NCBI GenBank assembly: GCA_002695185.1
Contig: NZOF01000082.1
Span: 1-8,145, forward strand
DNA length: 8,145 nt
Source of the DNA: Erythrobacter sp.
GTDB taxonomy: Bacteria; Pseudomonadota; Alphaproteobacteria; Sphingomonadales; Sphingomonadaceae
Direction of reading: 5' to 3'
Each line of letters opens with the position of its first letter. Positions within the stretch are counted from its first letter, which is position 1. The notes under the pieces were generated by a model. It was not told where the DNA came from. It was given only the letters and a program-made list of their open reading frames with translations, and ran no database searches. A program made the position numbers and the translations under genes. This document shows, piece by piece, positions 1 through 5,911 of this stretch.

Positions 1-325
1 CGGCGCGCTCGCTGATCCGCACCAGCGCGATGCCCCGGCCGTTCTCGATCCGGGCCGAGCCCGGCACGACCGAGCCGATCACCGCATCCAGCGTGTCGAG
101 CTCGTGCACCTTCAGGAACGGCGCGCCCGCGTTCAGCCGGTCGAGCCGCACATGGGCCGGGTCGAGGCTCAGTTCCTCGTCATAGGGCTCGCCGAAGAAG
201 GTCGCGCGGCGGACGCGGGCCCCGGCCGACCAGATTACCTCGACGGTGCGGGTGTCGGCATCGGCGGTGTTCGGCGCAAGCTCCGCCGACCGGCGCATGG
301 CCGGCAGTTCGATCATCGTGTCCAT
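1..325 (-). CDS. Phage prohead protease, probably fused to major capsid protein; N-terminal part only
   Basis: The reading frame opens with ATG at 325-323 and stays open for 108 codons to the window edge, so only the N-terminus is visible. The protein begins MDTMIELPAMRRSAEL. Around residues 66-100 it has AGAPFLKVHELDTLDAVIG followed by a segment ending GRGIALVRIS. This layout (a His-containing strand, then IG.V, then a basic or glycine-rich strand) resembles HK97-type prohead proteases (peptidase U35), which mature the capsid by cleaving scaffold and capsid protein. In Rhodobacteraceae prophages this N-terminus often belongs to a protease/major capsid fusion, but the capsid part would lie outside the window. 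The portal gene remnant ends only four bases upstream, the normal portal-protease order. The protease assignment is from recognition; the fusion is inference. Confidence 0.72.
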   Translation of the reverse strand, partial: MDTMIELPAMRRSAELAPNTADADTRTVEVIWSAGARVRRATFFGEPYDEELSLDPAHVRLDRLNAGAPFLKVHELDTLDAVIGSVVPGSARIENGRGIALVRISERA

Positions 326-329
326 GGGG

Positions 330-475
330 TCAGTCCTGTTGGTCGGCCTGCGCCGGGTCGGTGTCCGCGTCGGCGGCCGGGTCTTCGGCGTTGGTGTCGT
401 CGGCGGCGGGATCGGTCGCCGGATCGCCGGTCTGTGCGCTGCCGGTCTTGGTGACGCGGCGTGGGTCTGGGGAGC
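330..475 (-). pseudogene. 3' end of a phage portal protein gene (truncated)
   Basis: The stop codon TGA is at 332-330, four bases before the protease start, which is the natural portal-to-protease junction. The last ~45 residues include DPRRVTKTGSAQTGDP and then a low-complexity Asp/Ala/Thr/Pro tail, like the disordered acidic C-termini of lambda-type portal proteins in Rhodobacteraceae phages. Upstream of about 475 the frame stays open but the sequence becomes antisense to a plus-strand gene fragment and no portal core is present. The gene has therefore lost nearly all of its ~500-residue body. The break point is estimated to within about 15 bases. Portal identity depends on position and tail character, so it is moderately secure. 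Confidence 0.5.
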
Positions 476-520
476 CTCGCCCGCGAGATGCGGGCTGGAG
501 ACATGGGAGCGGCCGCATGA
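476..520 (+). pseudogene. Possible last codons of a serine recombinase gene
   Basis: In the frame ending with TGA at 518-520 the sequence reads SLAREMRAGDMGAAA then stop. This stop overlaps the ATG of the next gene as ATGA, a typical translational-coupling arrangement. The next gene belongs to a family that usually follows a large serine recombinase, so this stub could be that recombinase's C-terminus, carried along on the same fragment. The evidence is only the coupled overlap and the neighbour, so this is a weak call. Confidence 0.28.
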
Positions 521-701
521 CCCGCGAGCCGCCGATCCCCGAGACCATGACGCTCCACGTTCCGTTTCGCATCGTGAAGCGCGGCGGGCGCAAGGAGATG
601 CAGCTTCCCCATGGCGTCCGGCCAGACCGGAGGACGGACAACACGCTGGTCAAGGCACTGGCCCGTGCGTTCCGCTGGAAGCTTCTGCTGGAGTCGGGTG
701 A
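517..701 (+). pseudogene. 5' fragment of the hypothetical gene that normally follows the serine recombinase
   Basis: ATG at 517 is preceded by GGGAGC at a usable distance. The frame reads MTREPPIPETMTLHVPFRIV, continues with a basic stretch (KRGGRKEMQLP), then NTLVKALARAFRWKLLLESG. I recognise this N-terminus from small proteins of about 120-140 residues encoded directly after recombinase genes in Rhodobacteraceae elements; the full proteins continue with a helical KorB/ParB-like DNA-binding segment. Here the match stops after about 61 residues, near 695-701, where the sequence changes to an HNH endonuclease in another frame. The residual frame then runs through unrelated sequence to a stop near 760. 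The recombinase at the right end of this window would be expected to have its own complete copy beyond the window. Molecular function is unknown. Confidence 0.62.
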
Positions 702-991
702 CCGGGATTGTCGACAAGCCACTTCTCCGTGCCTCTCACATCAAGCCATGGCGCGACTGTGAAAACGACGCAGAGCGTCTGGATGTCCATAACGGCCTGC
801 TTCTGTCGGCTCTTTGGGATGCCGTATTCGATGGCGGCCTGGTTACCTTCGGCGATGACGGCATTCCGGTCTTTTCGGAGAACCTCAGCGAGCAGGCGCG
901 TGCCCGACTTTATTTTGATCAGCCAGTCGATTTGACGGACAAGCATCGGGTCTTCTTGGAGTGGCACCGGACGAAGGTATTCGACGTCAAA
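695..991 (+). pseudogene. C-terminal part of an HNH endonuclease (HNH_2 type), truncated
   Basis: This fragment encodes RVTGIVDKPLLRASHIKPW, then ERLDVHNGLLLSALWDAVFD, then GLVTFGDDGIPVFSENLSEQ, and ends in LEWHRTKVF. The RASHIKPW...D.HNGLLL...D..FD..L.TF pattern is the core of HNH_2-type nucleases, with the metal/catalytic His in SHIKPW and the Asn in HNG. Such proteins are usually 200-350 residues with the HNH domain at the C-terminus, so the N-terminal half, the first part of the fold and any start codon are missing. No stop follows the natural-looking end near 982; the frame runs into sequence antisense to the baseplate fragment. The host-defence or homing role typical of such nucleases is not available to this remnant. 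Confidence 0.75.
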
Positions 992-997
992 GCGCCT

Positions 998-2352
998 GAC
1001 GCCCCAATCAGCGGCCTGGGCGGCGGCGGTGTAGACCACGTTGGTGGTGGCGGTGCTCAGCACCCGCTTCGCGGTCGCGCCGTCGAGGATCTCGATCTCA
1101 TAGGCTTCGACCTCCTCGGCCAGCGGCACCTCGAGCCCGCCCCAGCTGTCGGCGGCGAGTGCGCGGGATCGGCGCGTCCAGCGGATGGTCAGGTCCCCGG
1201 CCGTGCGCGGTCTGCGCCAAGGCTGTTCGACATGGGCGACCGAGAACGGGCGAAGCCCCACGCCCTCGGGCGTGAAGGCCTGCGCGACGTAGGTCTCGTC
1301 GCTGACCGGGCGGCTCGCGGGTCCGATGCGCCAGTTCCACGGGACGCCAAGATCGGCTTCGGCGATCGGCAGGGAAGCGAGCGCGGTGTCCAGCACCACG
1401 ACCCGTGCGCTGGCGGGTGCCGGGTTGCCCATGGCGCCCTCGGTCCCGCGTTGGCCGCGCAGGAGTCGGGTCAGGCGATACCGGCCGGGGGCGATCAGTT
1501 CGGCCGCGCCTGCCTGCACGATCTCCCAGACACCGGGCGCACTCTCGAGGGCCAGCGCGTTGGCCCCGCCGAACAGCGTCAGGTCGGTGACGCTTTCGAG
1601 GGTGCCGGTCTGCAAATCGACCACCAGCGCGTTTCCGAGATCGAAGCGGGATGTGGGTCCGGCGTAGAAGTCCGAGACCAGCGTGCCGATCCGGGCGCGT
1701 GTGCCAAACGTGGCCAGCAGGTCAAAACCATCCGTGGACGGGCTGCGGTAGACCGCGATCTCACCGGGCCAAGGCACCGCATGCGCCGCCGCGAAGGGCC
1801 GATGCGCGGCCTGATCATCGGTCAGCTGCGGCAGGTCGAGGAGGACGGCCTCGGGCGCGCCGAAGACAACCGCCTGCGACAGCGCCGAGGGTCGCGGAGC
1901 CCCGGGCGGCAGGTCGTAAGCCTCCCGGTCCTGACGCACGGCCTCGATGCCGCGCGCGTCGGCATCGGCAATCGAGATGAGCCGCAGCGGGATGGACCGG
2001 CCGTCATGGGCGAGCGTCACCACATCGGCCGGATCAAGCGCCAGCCGCGAGGGCGGCAGGCGGAAGGCTGCGCTCTCGCGGCCGGTCCAGGCTTCCATCA
2101 GCGCGCGCCGGCAGCGGCGCTCCGCTTCCTCGGGCGGCACCGCCATGGGGAAGCTCTCGGAGGCAATGCGCGTCGTATCGACGGTGATCCGCCGGGCCTC
2201 GACGAGGGCGGCGTCGTAATCCTCGTCGGCCCGGGCGACCTGCCATTTCAGCGCCTGCGGCAACTCGGTCTCCTGGCCGCGGGTGAGTTCGAGGACGTCG
2301 CCTTCGCGCGCGGCCACCAGATCGTCGGGGGTGACGCTTGCCACCGCCGCCT
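998..2352 (-). pseudogene. C-terminal region of a GTA/phage baseplate 'megatron' tail protein, both ends missing
   Basis: About 450 residues match the C-terminal part of the GTA TIM-barrel/baseplate megatron family (the large host-specificity tail protein at the end of GTA-type structural clusters). Recognisable stretches are DLVAAREGDVLELTRGQETE, GRYRLTRLLRGQRGTEGAMG, VPWNWRIGPASRPVSDETY and the fibronectin-like end WGGLEVPLAEEVEAYEIEIL. It breaks after VVYTAAAQAADWG, about 20-30 residues short of the usual end, where it meets the HNH fragment in opposite orientation. On the other side it begins abruptly at ~2352 next to a tape measure piece. Family members are well over 1000 residues, so the whole N-terminal TIM-barrel part is absent. 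The coding sequence itself has no internal stops or visible frameshifts, suggesting the break is recent. Confidence 0.78.
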
Positions 2353-2619
2353 GCCGGTGCGGATCAGAGCCCCGCGCAGCACGACGAGCGCGGTGGCAAA
2401 CCCACGGACCGACAGCGTCGCAGCGGCCAGCCCGGCGACCCAGCGGCCCGCGAGAAAGGTCGCGAAGGTCACGGCATAGGTGGTCAGGCGGCCGATGTTG
2501 TCGAAAAGCCCACGGATCGCGATGCCGAGCGGACCGGCGCGGCTGGCCACCGCCGCCATGGCATTGGCGACAGCTTCTAGCGCGGGGGCCGCGGCGACCG
2601 CCATCTGGTTCGACAGCGG
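2353..2619 (-). pseudogene. Internal fragment of a phage tail tape measure protein
   Basis: In the frame reading through 2604-2602 the sequence is LSNQMAVAAAPALEAVANAM, then AGPLGIAIRGLFDNIGRLTT, then TFATFLAGRWVAGLAAATLS, ending VVLRGALIRTG. Ala/Gly-rich amphipathic stretches with LxxNIGRLxxY and GALIRTG are characteristic of tape measure proteins in Rhodobacteraceae siphophages. These proteins set tail length and run to many hundreds of residues; only ~88 are left. The piece lies in a different frame from the methyltransferase fragment to its right and the megatron fragment to its left, showing that these are three separate genes joined, not one fusion protein. Confidence 0.62.
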
Positions 2620-3175
2620 GCTCGTGCTGCCAGTGATAATCGCCCCGGCTCAGAACCAGCCGCTCCTTGGCCCAGATAATCTGGGACCGGATGGTGAAGC
2701 CCGCAACCTCGAGGCTTTCCGCCACGATCGCCGCGTGCAGCGCGCCGTGCCAGACATAGGCGACATCGCCCGGGAACAGCGCCCAGGCCTCGCGCCAGTC
2801 GGCGCGATCATCGTTCAGCACCTTGCCGGTGCGCTTGGTCTTGGCCGCCCCCGCCTGGTTGCGCCAGCCCGGGTCATATTCCACGCCGTAGGGCGGATCG
2901 GTCACCATCAGCAGCGGCTTCACCGGGCCGAGCAGCCGCTCGACATCGGTGGCGACCGTGCTGTCACCACAGAGAAGCCGGTGGTGCCCGAGCAGCCAGA
3001 GATCGCCGGGGCGGCTGACGGGATCTTCCGGCGTTTCCGGGATCTCGTCTTCGCCTTCCTGTGGACCGGTACCCGCATCGAGGCTCGACATCAGCGCGTT
3101 CACCTCGTCCTCGGTGAAGCCGGTCAGGCCGAGGTCGAAATCCGCCTCCAGCAGGTCCGCCAATTCGAGGTTCAA
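2618..3175 (-). pseudogene. Fragment of a ParB-type DNA (N4/N6) methyltransferase
   Basis: The fragment encodes LELADLLEADFDLGLTGFTE (the end of a ParB-like nuclease domain), a short acidic linker, then GDLWLLGHHRLLCGDSTVAT, the DPPYGV catalytic motif IV at 2899-2882, a lysine-containing variable loop, and IIWAKERLVLSRGDYHWQHE. This is the order found in phage ParB/methylase fusions of about 400-450 residues that methylate adenine or cytosine amino groups. The first ~100 residues (the ParB core) and everything after HWQHEP, including the SAM-binding FxGxG region, are missing, so it cannot be active. The only start available is TTG at 3175, with no Shine-Dalgarno sequence visible, and the true gene probably entered from further upstream. 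It follows a terminator, so readthrough expression is unlikely. Confidence 0.78.
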
Positions 3176-3197
3176 GTGGTAGGGCTGAGGGAGGGCA

Positions 3198-3217
3198 CCG
3201 GTAGGGAAGCCGGTAGG
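3198..3217. repeat. Two tandem CCGGTAGG copies, 12 bp apart
   Basis: CCGGTAGG occurs at 3198-3205 and 3210-3217, and a related GTGGTAGG lies at 3176-3183. They sit in the short non-coding gap between the methyltransferase fragment and the terminator of the leftward operon. The copies are short and could be coincidence. The rest of 3176-3230 shows no gene. Confidence 0.3.
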
Positions 3218-3230
3218 AAAGTCACAAAAG

Positions 3231-3262
3231 CAAAAGGCCGCCCTGATGGACGGCCTTCAAAA
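3231..3262 (-). terminator. Rho-independent terminator of the leftward two-gene operon
   Basis: Read on the minus strand, AAGGCCG (3257-3251) pairs perfectly with CGGCCTT (3240-3234) around a 10-base middle containing a further CC/GG pairing. It is followed by TTTTGCTTTTG. It starts 24 bases past the stop codon of the 315-residue gene, where a terminator is expected. The A-rich flank on the other side (CAAAA) makes it partly bidirectional. Confidence 0.88.
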
Positions 3263-3280
3263 TGGCGATGGCTGATCGGA

Positions 3281-4228
3281 TCAGGGCTCGATCCAACAGT
3301 TTCCGTCAGCATATTTGATGAACGAGCGCCAGTCGTCGCGACCGCTGAAAACCTTGGAGAACGCGTTCGTGCTGTCCCCGTAGCCCGCCTCGAAAAGCAC
3401 GACCGCGGTCCGGCACACAGGCGATCCCGACCAGTAGGCGTCGAACAGCAGCCCCAAGAGTTGTCGCTGCTTGTCGCTGCCGAAGGTGAGGGTTTCACCG
3501 CGCAGCCAGACGATGCCGTAGTCATCCGAATGATCGATCGGGAAACGACGCTGCACTTGTCCGGGGAACACCCGAGCCCCGAGGACTTGGGGCGAGATCG
3601 CGAGCTTCGCCGGATCACCCGCAACATCCGCCACGTTGATGATGTGGTTGCGCTTCTGGGCGGTCGCCGGGATACGCTCGCCGGGTGTGGAGGTCAGGAT
3701 GATGCGGATTTCCTGAGGCGGCTTGCGCCCGATCAGCGCCTCGAGCTGTGCCCAGACCCCCGGATAGCCAAGCCGCCGGGCAAACCAGACGGGCACCGGG
3801 GCCTTCGCTCCGGCGAGCTTGATTGTTCCCACCTCCCAGATCAGATCCGAGACCAAGGGAGTCGGGCGGGAAGGCCCGGCGCGCTCGAACGCCACCAGCA
3901 TCTTGGCAAGAGCCAGACCGTAGTCGACCCTGCACGCCGCGATGTCCTGATTGGCGACCTTGACCCAACGGCCGGTGCTGTCGTGATAGCCGAACGATTT
4001 CAACTCGGCCGACCAGGTCGCCTCGACCGGTTCATCCTCATAGTTGTCCATCGCGGCGACGACCGGGACATGCCCACTCGGCACGAGCAGCTTGGCCTTG
4101 ATCAACGCGTCGGTCGCGCTGCGCGAAAACTGGTGCAGCGCCGATGTCTGGAGAGACATGCTGCGGGCTTCCATGGCCCGCAGCAGAAGCTCGATCGCAC
4201 GCTTACTCAAGGACGTCGCCTTCGTCAC
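3281..4228 (-). CDS. Uncharacterised protein with C-terminal winged-helix-like segment (leftward gene 2)
   Basis: GTG start at 4228 has AAGGA five bases upstream, giving 315 residues. The start overlaps the preceding gene by 26 bases, so the two are probably translationally coupled. I do not recognise the family. Residues 1-60 are helical with a Leu/Ala pattern (AIELLLRAME, TDALIKAKLLVP), followed by an acidic segment (DNYEDEPVEA) and a Trp-containing beta-like part. The middle has IWEVGTIKLAGAKAPVPVWF and ARRLGYPGVWAQLEAL. Residues 245-315 (LTFGSDKQRQLLGLLFDAYW ... DSTNAFSKVFSGRDDWRSFI ... GNCWIEP) have the helix-helix-helix-hairpin rhythm of a winged helix domain ending in a strand. No transmembrane segment or signal peptide is apparent. 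It may be a DNA-binding partner of gene 1. The wing interpretation is inference; no enzyme motif is evident. Confidence 0.85.
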   Translation of the reverse strand: MTKATSLSKRAIELLLRAMEARSMSLQTSALHQFSRSATDALIKAKLLVPSGHVPVVAAMDNYEDEPVEATWSAELKSFGYHDSTGRWVKVANQDIAACRVDYGLALAKMLVAFERAGPSRPTPLVSDLIWEVGTIKLAGAKAPVPVWFARRLGYPGVWAQLEALIGRKPPQEIRIILTSTPGERIPATAQKRNHIINVADVAGDPAKLAISPQVLGARVFPGQVQRRFPIDHSDDYGIVWLRGETLTFGSDKQRQLLGLLFDAYWSGSPVCRTAVVLFEAGYGDSTNAFSKVFSGRDDWRSFIKYADGNCWIEP

Positions 4229-5429
4229 TATCGTCCTTCAGGATGCCCCAGAGCCGCAGATACTTTTCGCCGATCAGGCGCTCTTGCGGAGTCATGTCCT
4301 TCAGGTTGCAGCCATGCGGCATGGTAACGGTCAGCGACAGCGACTTGCCCCGCCCGCCATCGGGGCCGGGGTGGAACTTGATGGCGAAGCGCGCACGGGT
4401 GACCACCCATTCCGCCACGTCGCCGGTGCCACCCAAGACACGCGCGCCGCCACCGATGTCGAGGCCGATCCGGTGTTCCGCCATCTGCCAGATCGTCCGG
4501 TCGGCACCCGACATGGATTCGAGCGTGATGCGCTCCTTCGCATCGCCCAGATCCATCAGGCGCAGTTCCTTGACGGTCACGCCGGCAATCCCGTCGGCCG
4601 GGTCAGTCGGGAAGTCGAACGGCCGGAGCAGCATGCTGAGATCATATTCGCGCAGCGGCAGCGACTGATCTTCATCGAGGGTGATGCCCAGAAGGTCGCG
4701 CGCCATGTACCGGGTCAGGTCGATCCGGTCCTCGCGCGTCTTGGCCACGACCTCGATTACGCCGGTCGCGGCCTCATAGGTCAGCGCCGCCTCGAAGACC
4801 GGCTTCACGATCCGACGCGACAGGGTGCTGTTGGCATCGAATCCCAGCGTATCCTCGGGACGCCCCTCCCGGTAGACCGCAACCTGGACCAGTTCGCATT
4901 CCTCGCCCTCGAGGATCACCCGGTGGCGGTCGAAGATGTCGACATGGACGTTGGGTGTTTCGAACCGTTCGCGGATCGCGGCCGTAAACGCCGCGAGCGA
5001 GACCGGATCCTTCTTCACCGCGAGATCGGGATCGACGCCGAACCCGCTCCACGACCGCCCCCGGCGGCGCTCGTCATTGTAGCGCACCTCTTCGGCCAGG
5101 CGGAACCGGTCGTTCTCGTTGAGGAAAACCCAGAGCGAGCGGTTGTTGGCCCCCTCGAGCGTATCGAAGACCCCGCGGTTCACGACGACGTTCTGCAACG
5201 CGTTCTGGCCGGGCTCATCCGCCAGCGCCGCCACGCGGGCCGCATCGAGGACGACGCGCTGCTTTTCGTTATCGGACATGGCGTCGACGGCCTTAATCAG
5301 CGACTCTACCACCTCGGGCTCGGGCTTCGGCCAGTCGATGGGCGCAAGCGAGGTGAACCTGCCAGAAGTGAAGTAATCCTGCAGACGGATCACGGGGGTC
5401 TTGCGGAGGAACGCGGCGATGGCGGTCAT
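4203..5429 (-). CDS. Uncharacterised 408-residue protein (leftward gene 1)
   Basis: ATG at 5429 with AAAGGG five bases upstream is chosen as start; the frame is open further upstream to 5567, but that would translate through both operator palindromes. I do not recognise the family. It begins MTAIAAFLRKTPVIRLQDYF and continues with TSGRFTSLAPIDWPKPEPEV. Residues 85-175 hold a charged segment (LNENDRFRLAEEVRYNDERR) and alternating strands. Residues 205-300 look like a beta-rich domain with EAALTYEAATGVIEVVAKTR, then REYDLSMLLRPFDFPTDPAD. The C-terminus has IGLDIGGGARVLGGTGDVAE, a basic strand ITRARFAIKF-like region, and an acidic tail. Composition is soluble and cytoplasmic. It is co-transcribed with the 315-residue gene and divergent from a repressor/peptidase pair, so it is probably under that switch. 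GIGGGxxxGGTG-like glycines are not enough to claim nucleotide binding. Confidence 0.88.
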   Translation of the reverse strand: MTAIAAFLRKTPVIRLQDYFTSGRFTSLAPIDWPKPEPEVVESLIKAVDAMSDNEKQRVVLDAARVAALADEPGQNALQNVVVNRGVFDTLEGANNRSLWVFLNENDRFRLAEEVRYNDERRRGRSWSGFGVDPDLAVKKDPVSLAAFTAAIRERFETPNVHVDIFDRHRVILEGEECELVQVAVYREGRPEDTLGFDANSTLSRRIVKPVFEAALTYEAATGVIEVVAKTREDRIDLTRYMARDLLGITLDEDQSLPLREYDLSMLLRPFDFPTDPADGIAGVTVKELRLMDLGDAKERITLESMSGADRTIWQMAEHRIGLDIGGGARVLGGTGDVAEWVVTRARFAIKFHPGPDGGRGKSLSLTVTMPHGCNLKDMTPQERLIGEKYLRLWGILKDDSDEGDVLE

Positions 5430-5485
5430 GAGAGCCCTTTCTTTGGCCGGGGAGGAGGACAGAATCACAAAAATGCGATACGATG

Positions 5486-5507
5486 TTGTTCGATATATAC
5501 CGAACAA
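5486..5507. promoter_or_regulatory. Palindromic operator 1 (leftward side)
   Basis: Perfect 7-bp arms TTGTTCG and CGAACAA flank an 8-bp AT-rich centre (ATATATAC), 57 bp upstream of the leftward gene 1 start. Its arms match those of the second site at 5536. A dimeric XRE repressor encoded alongside is the obvious ligand. Binding is inferred. Confidence 0.8.
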
Positions 5508-5521
5508 ATCGCCACGTCTAC

Positions 5522-5550
5522 TTGCGCGGCACAATTTTGTTCGGCATATC
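5522..5550 (+). promoter_or_regulatory. Candidate promoter for the repressor gene
   Basis: TTGCGC (5522-5527) and CATATC (5545-5550) are separated by 17 bp and lie upstream of the repressor start. The -10-like element falls inside operator 2, which would give autoregulation. The match to a sigma-70 consensus is only moderate. Confidence 0.35.
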
Positions 5551-5557
5551 GAACAAA
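5536..5557. promoter_or_regulatory. Palindromic operator 2 (repressor side)
   Basis: Perfect 8-bp arms TTTGTTCG and CGAACAAA flank GCATAT, ending 33 bp before the repressor ATG. It has the same arms and overall 22-bp length as operator 1, but the inner spacing is 6 rather than 8 bp, because operator 1 carries an extra AT step in its centre. Two sites in a 161-bp divergent spacer fit coordinated control of both operons. Confidence 0.82.
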
Positions 5558-5590
5558 CGTCCTGCAACCAAGGAAACCAAGGATGATACG

Positions 5591-5911
5591 ATGACCACGT
5601 CCCTCGGCGCGAAGATCAAGCGCCACCGTCAGGAAAAGGGATATTCCCTCGACAAGCTCGCCGAGCTGACCGACTCCAGCAAGAGCTACCTCTGGGAACT
5701 CGAGAACCGCGATACGAGAAAACCGTCGGGCGAGAAGCTGACCCGCATCGCCCAGGCTCTGGAGGTCACGACAGACTACCTGCTCGATGATAGCGCGGAG
5801 CCCAGCGACGAGGTTCTGAAGGAGGCCTTCTTCCGTAAGTTCAGCAAGCTCGACCCCGAAGACCAACAGAAAATCAACCAGATGATCGACATGTGGGGGA
5901 AGAAGGATTGA
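5591..5911 (+). CDS. XRE-family (Cro/CI-type HTH) repressor, ImmR/DdrO-like
   Basis: ATG at 5591 has AAGGA seven bases upstream; an in-frame extension to 5483 would run through the operators and is rejected. The 106-residue protein begins MTTSLGAKIKRHRQEKGYSL. Residues 7-63 form a classic HTH_3 domain: KLAELTDSSKSYLWELENR is the helix-turn-helix, and EKLTRIAQALEVTTDYLLDD is the closing helices. Residues 72-102 (EVLKEAFFRKFSKLDPEDQQ) are helical, likely for dimerisation or as the cleavage region, as in DdrO and ImmR. The gene is followed by a metallopeptidase gene with overlapping stop and start, the usual partner that removes such repressors. It probably binds the two palindromes just upstream, repressing itself and the leftward pair. 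HTH identity is seen; the regulatory circuit is inferred. Confidence 0.92.
   Translation: MTTSLGAKIKRHRQEKGYSLDKLAELTDSSKSYLWELENRDTRKPSGEKLTRIAQALEVTTDYLLDDSAEPSDEVLKEAFFRKFSKLDPEDQQKINQMIDMWGKKD

Noticed and set aside
480..494. CCCGC/GCGGG hairpin near the portal break
   Set aside because: Five-base arms with no T-run in GC-rich DNA; more simply part of the recombinase-end or linked-gene fragment.
611..2479. Plus-strand open frame of about 620 codons
   Set aside because: Only its early part (695-991) is genuine HNH coding; the rest is antisense to the megatron fragment, with Gly/Arg/Pro-rich composition and no family resemblance.
2480..4327. Plus-strand open frame of about 615 codons
   Set aside because: It is antisense to the methylase fragment and the 315-residue gene, crosses the terminator, and its sequence has no domain character.
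5430..5567. 46-codon N-terminal extension of the 408-residue protein
   Set aside because: It would translate both palindromic operators, has Cys/Arg-rich unlikely sequence, and ATG 5429 has a proper ribosome binding site.
4044..5594. Plus-strand open frame of about 516 codons
   Set aside because: Antisense to the 408-residue gene and through both operators; the minus-strand gene has a Shine-Dalgarno site, a coupled neighbour and a terminator.
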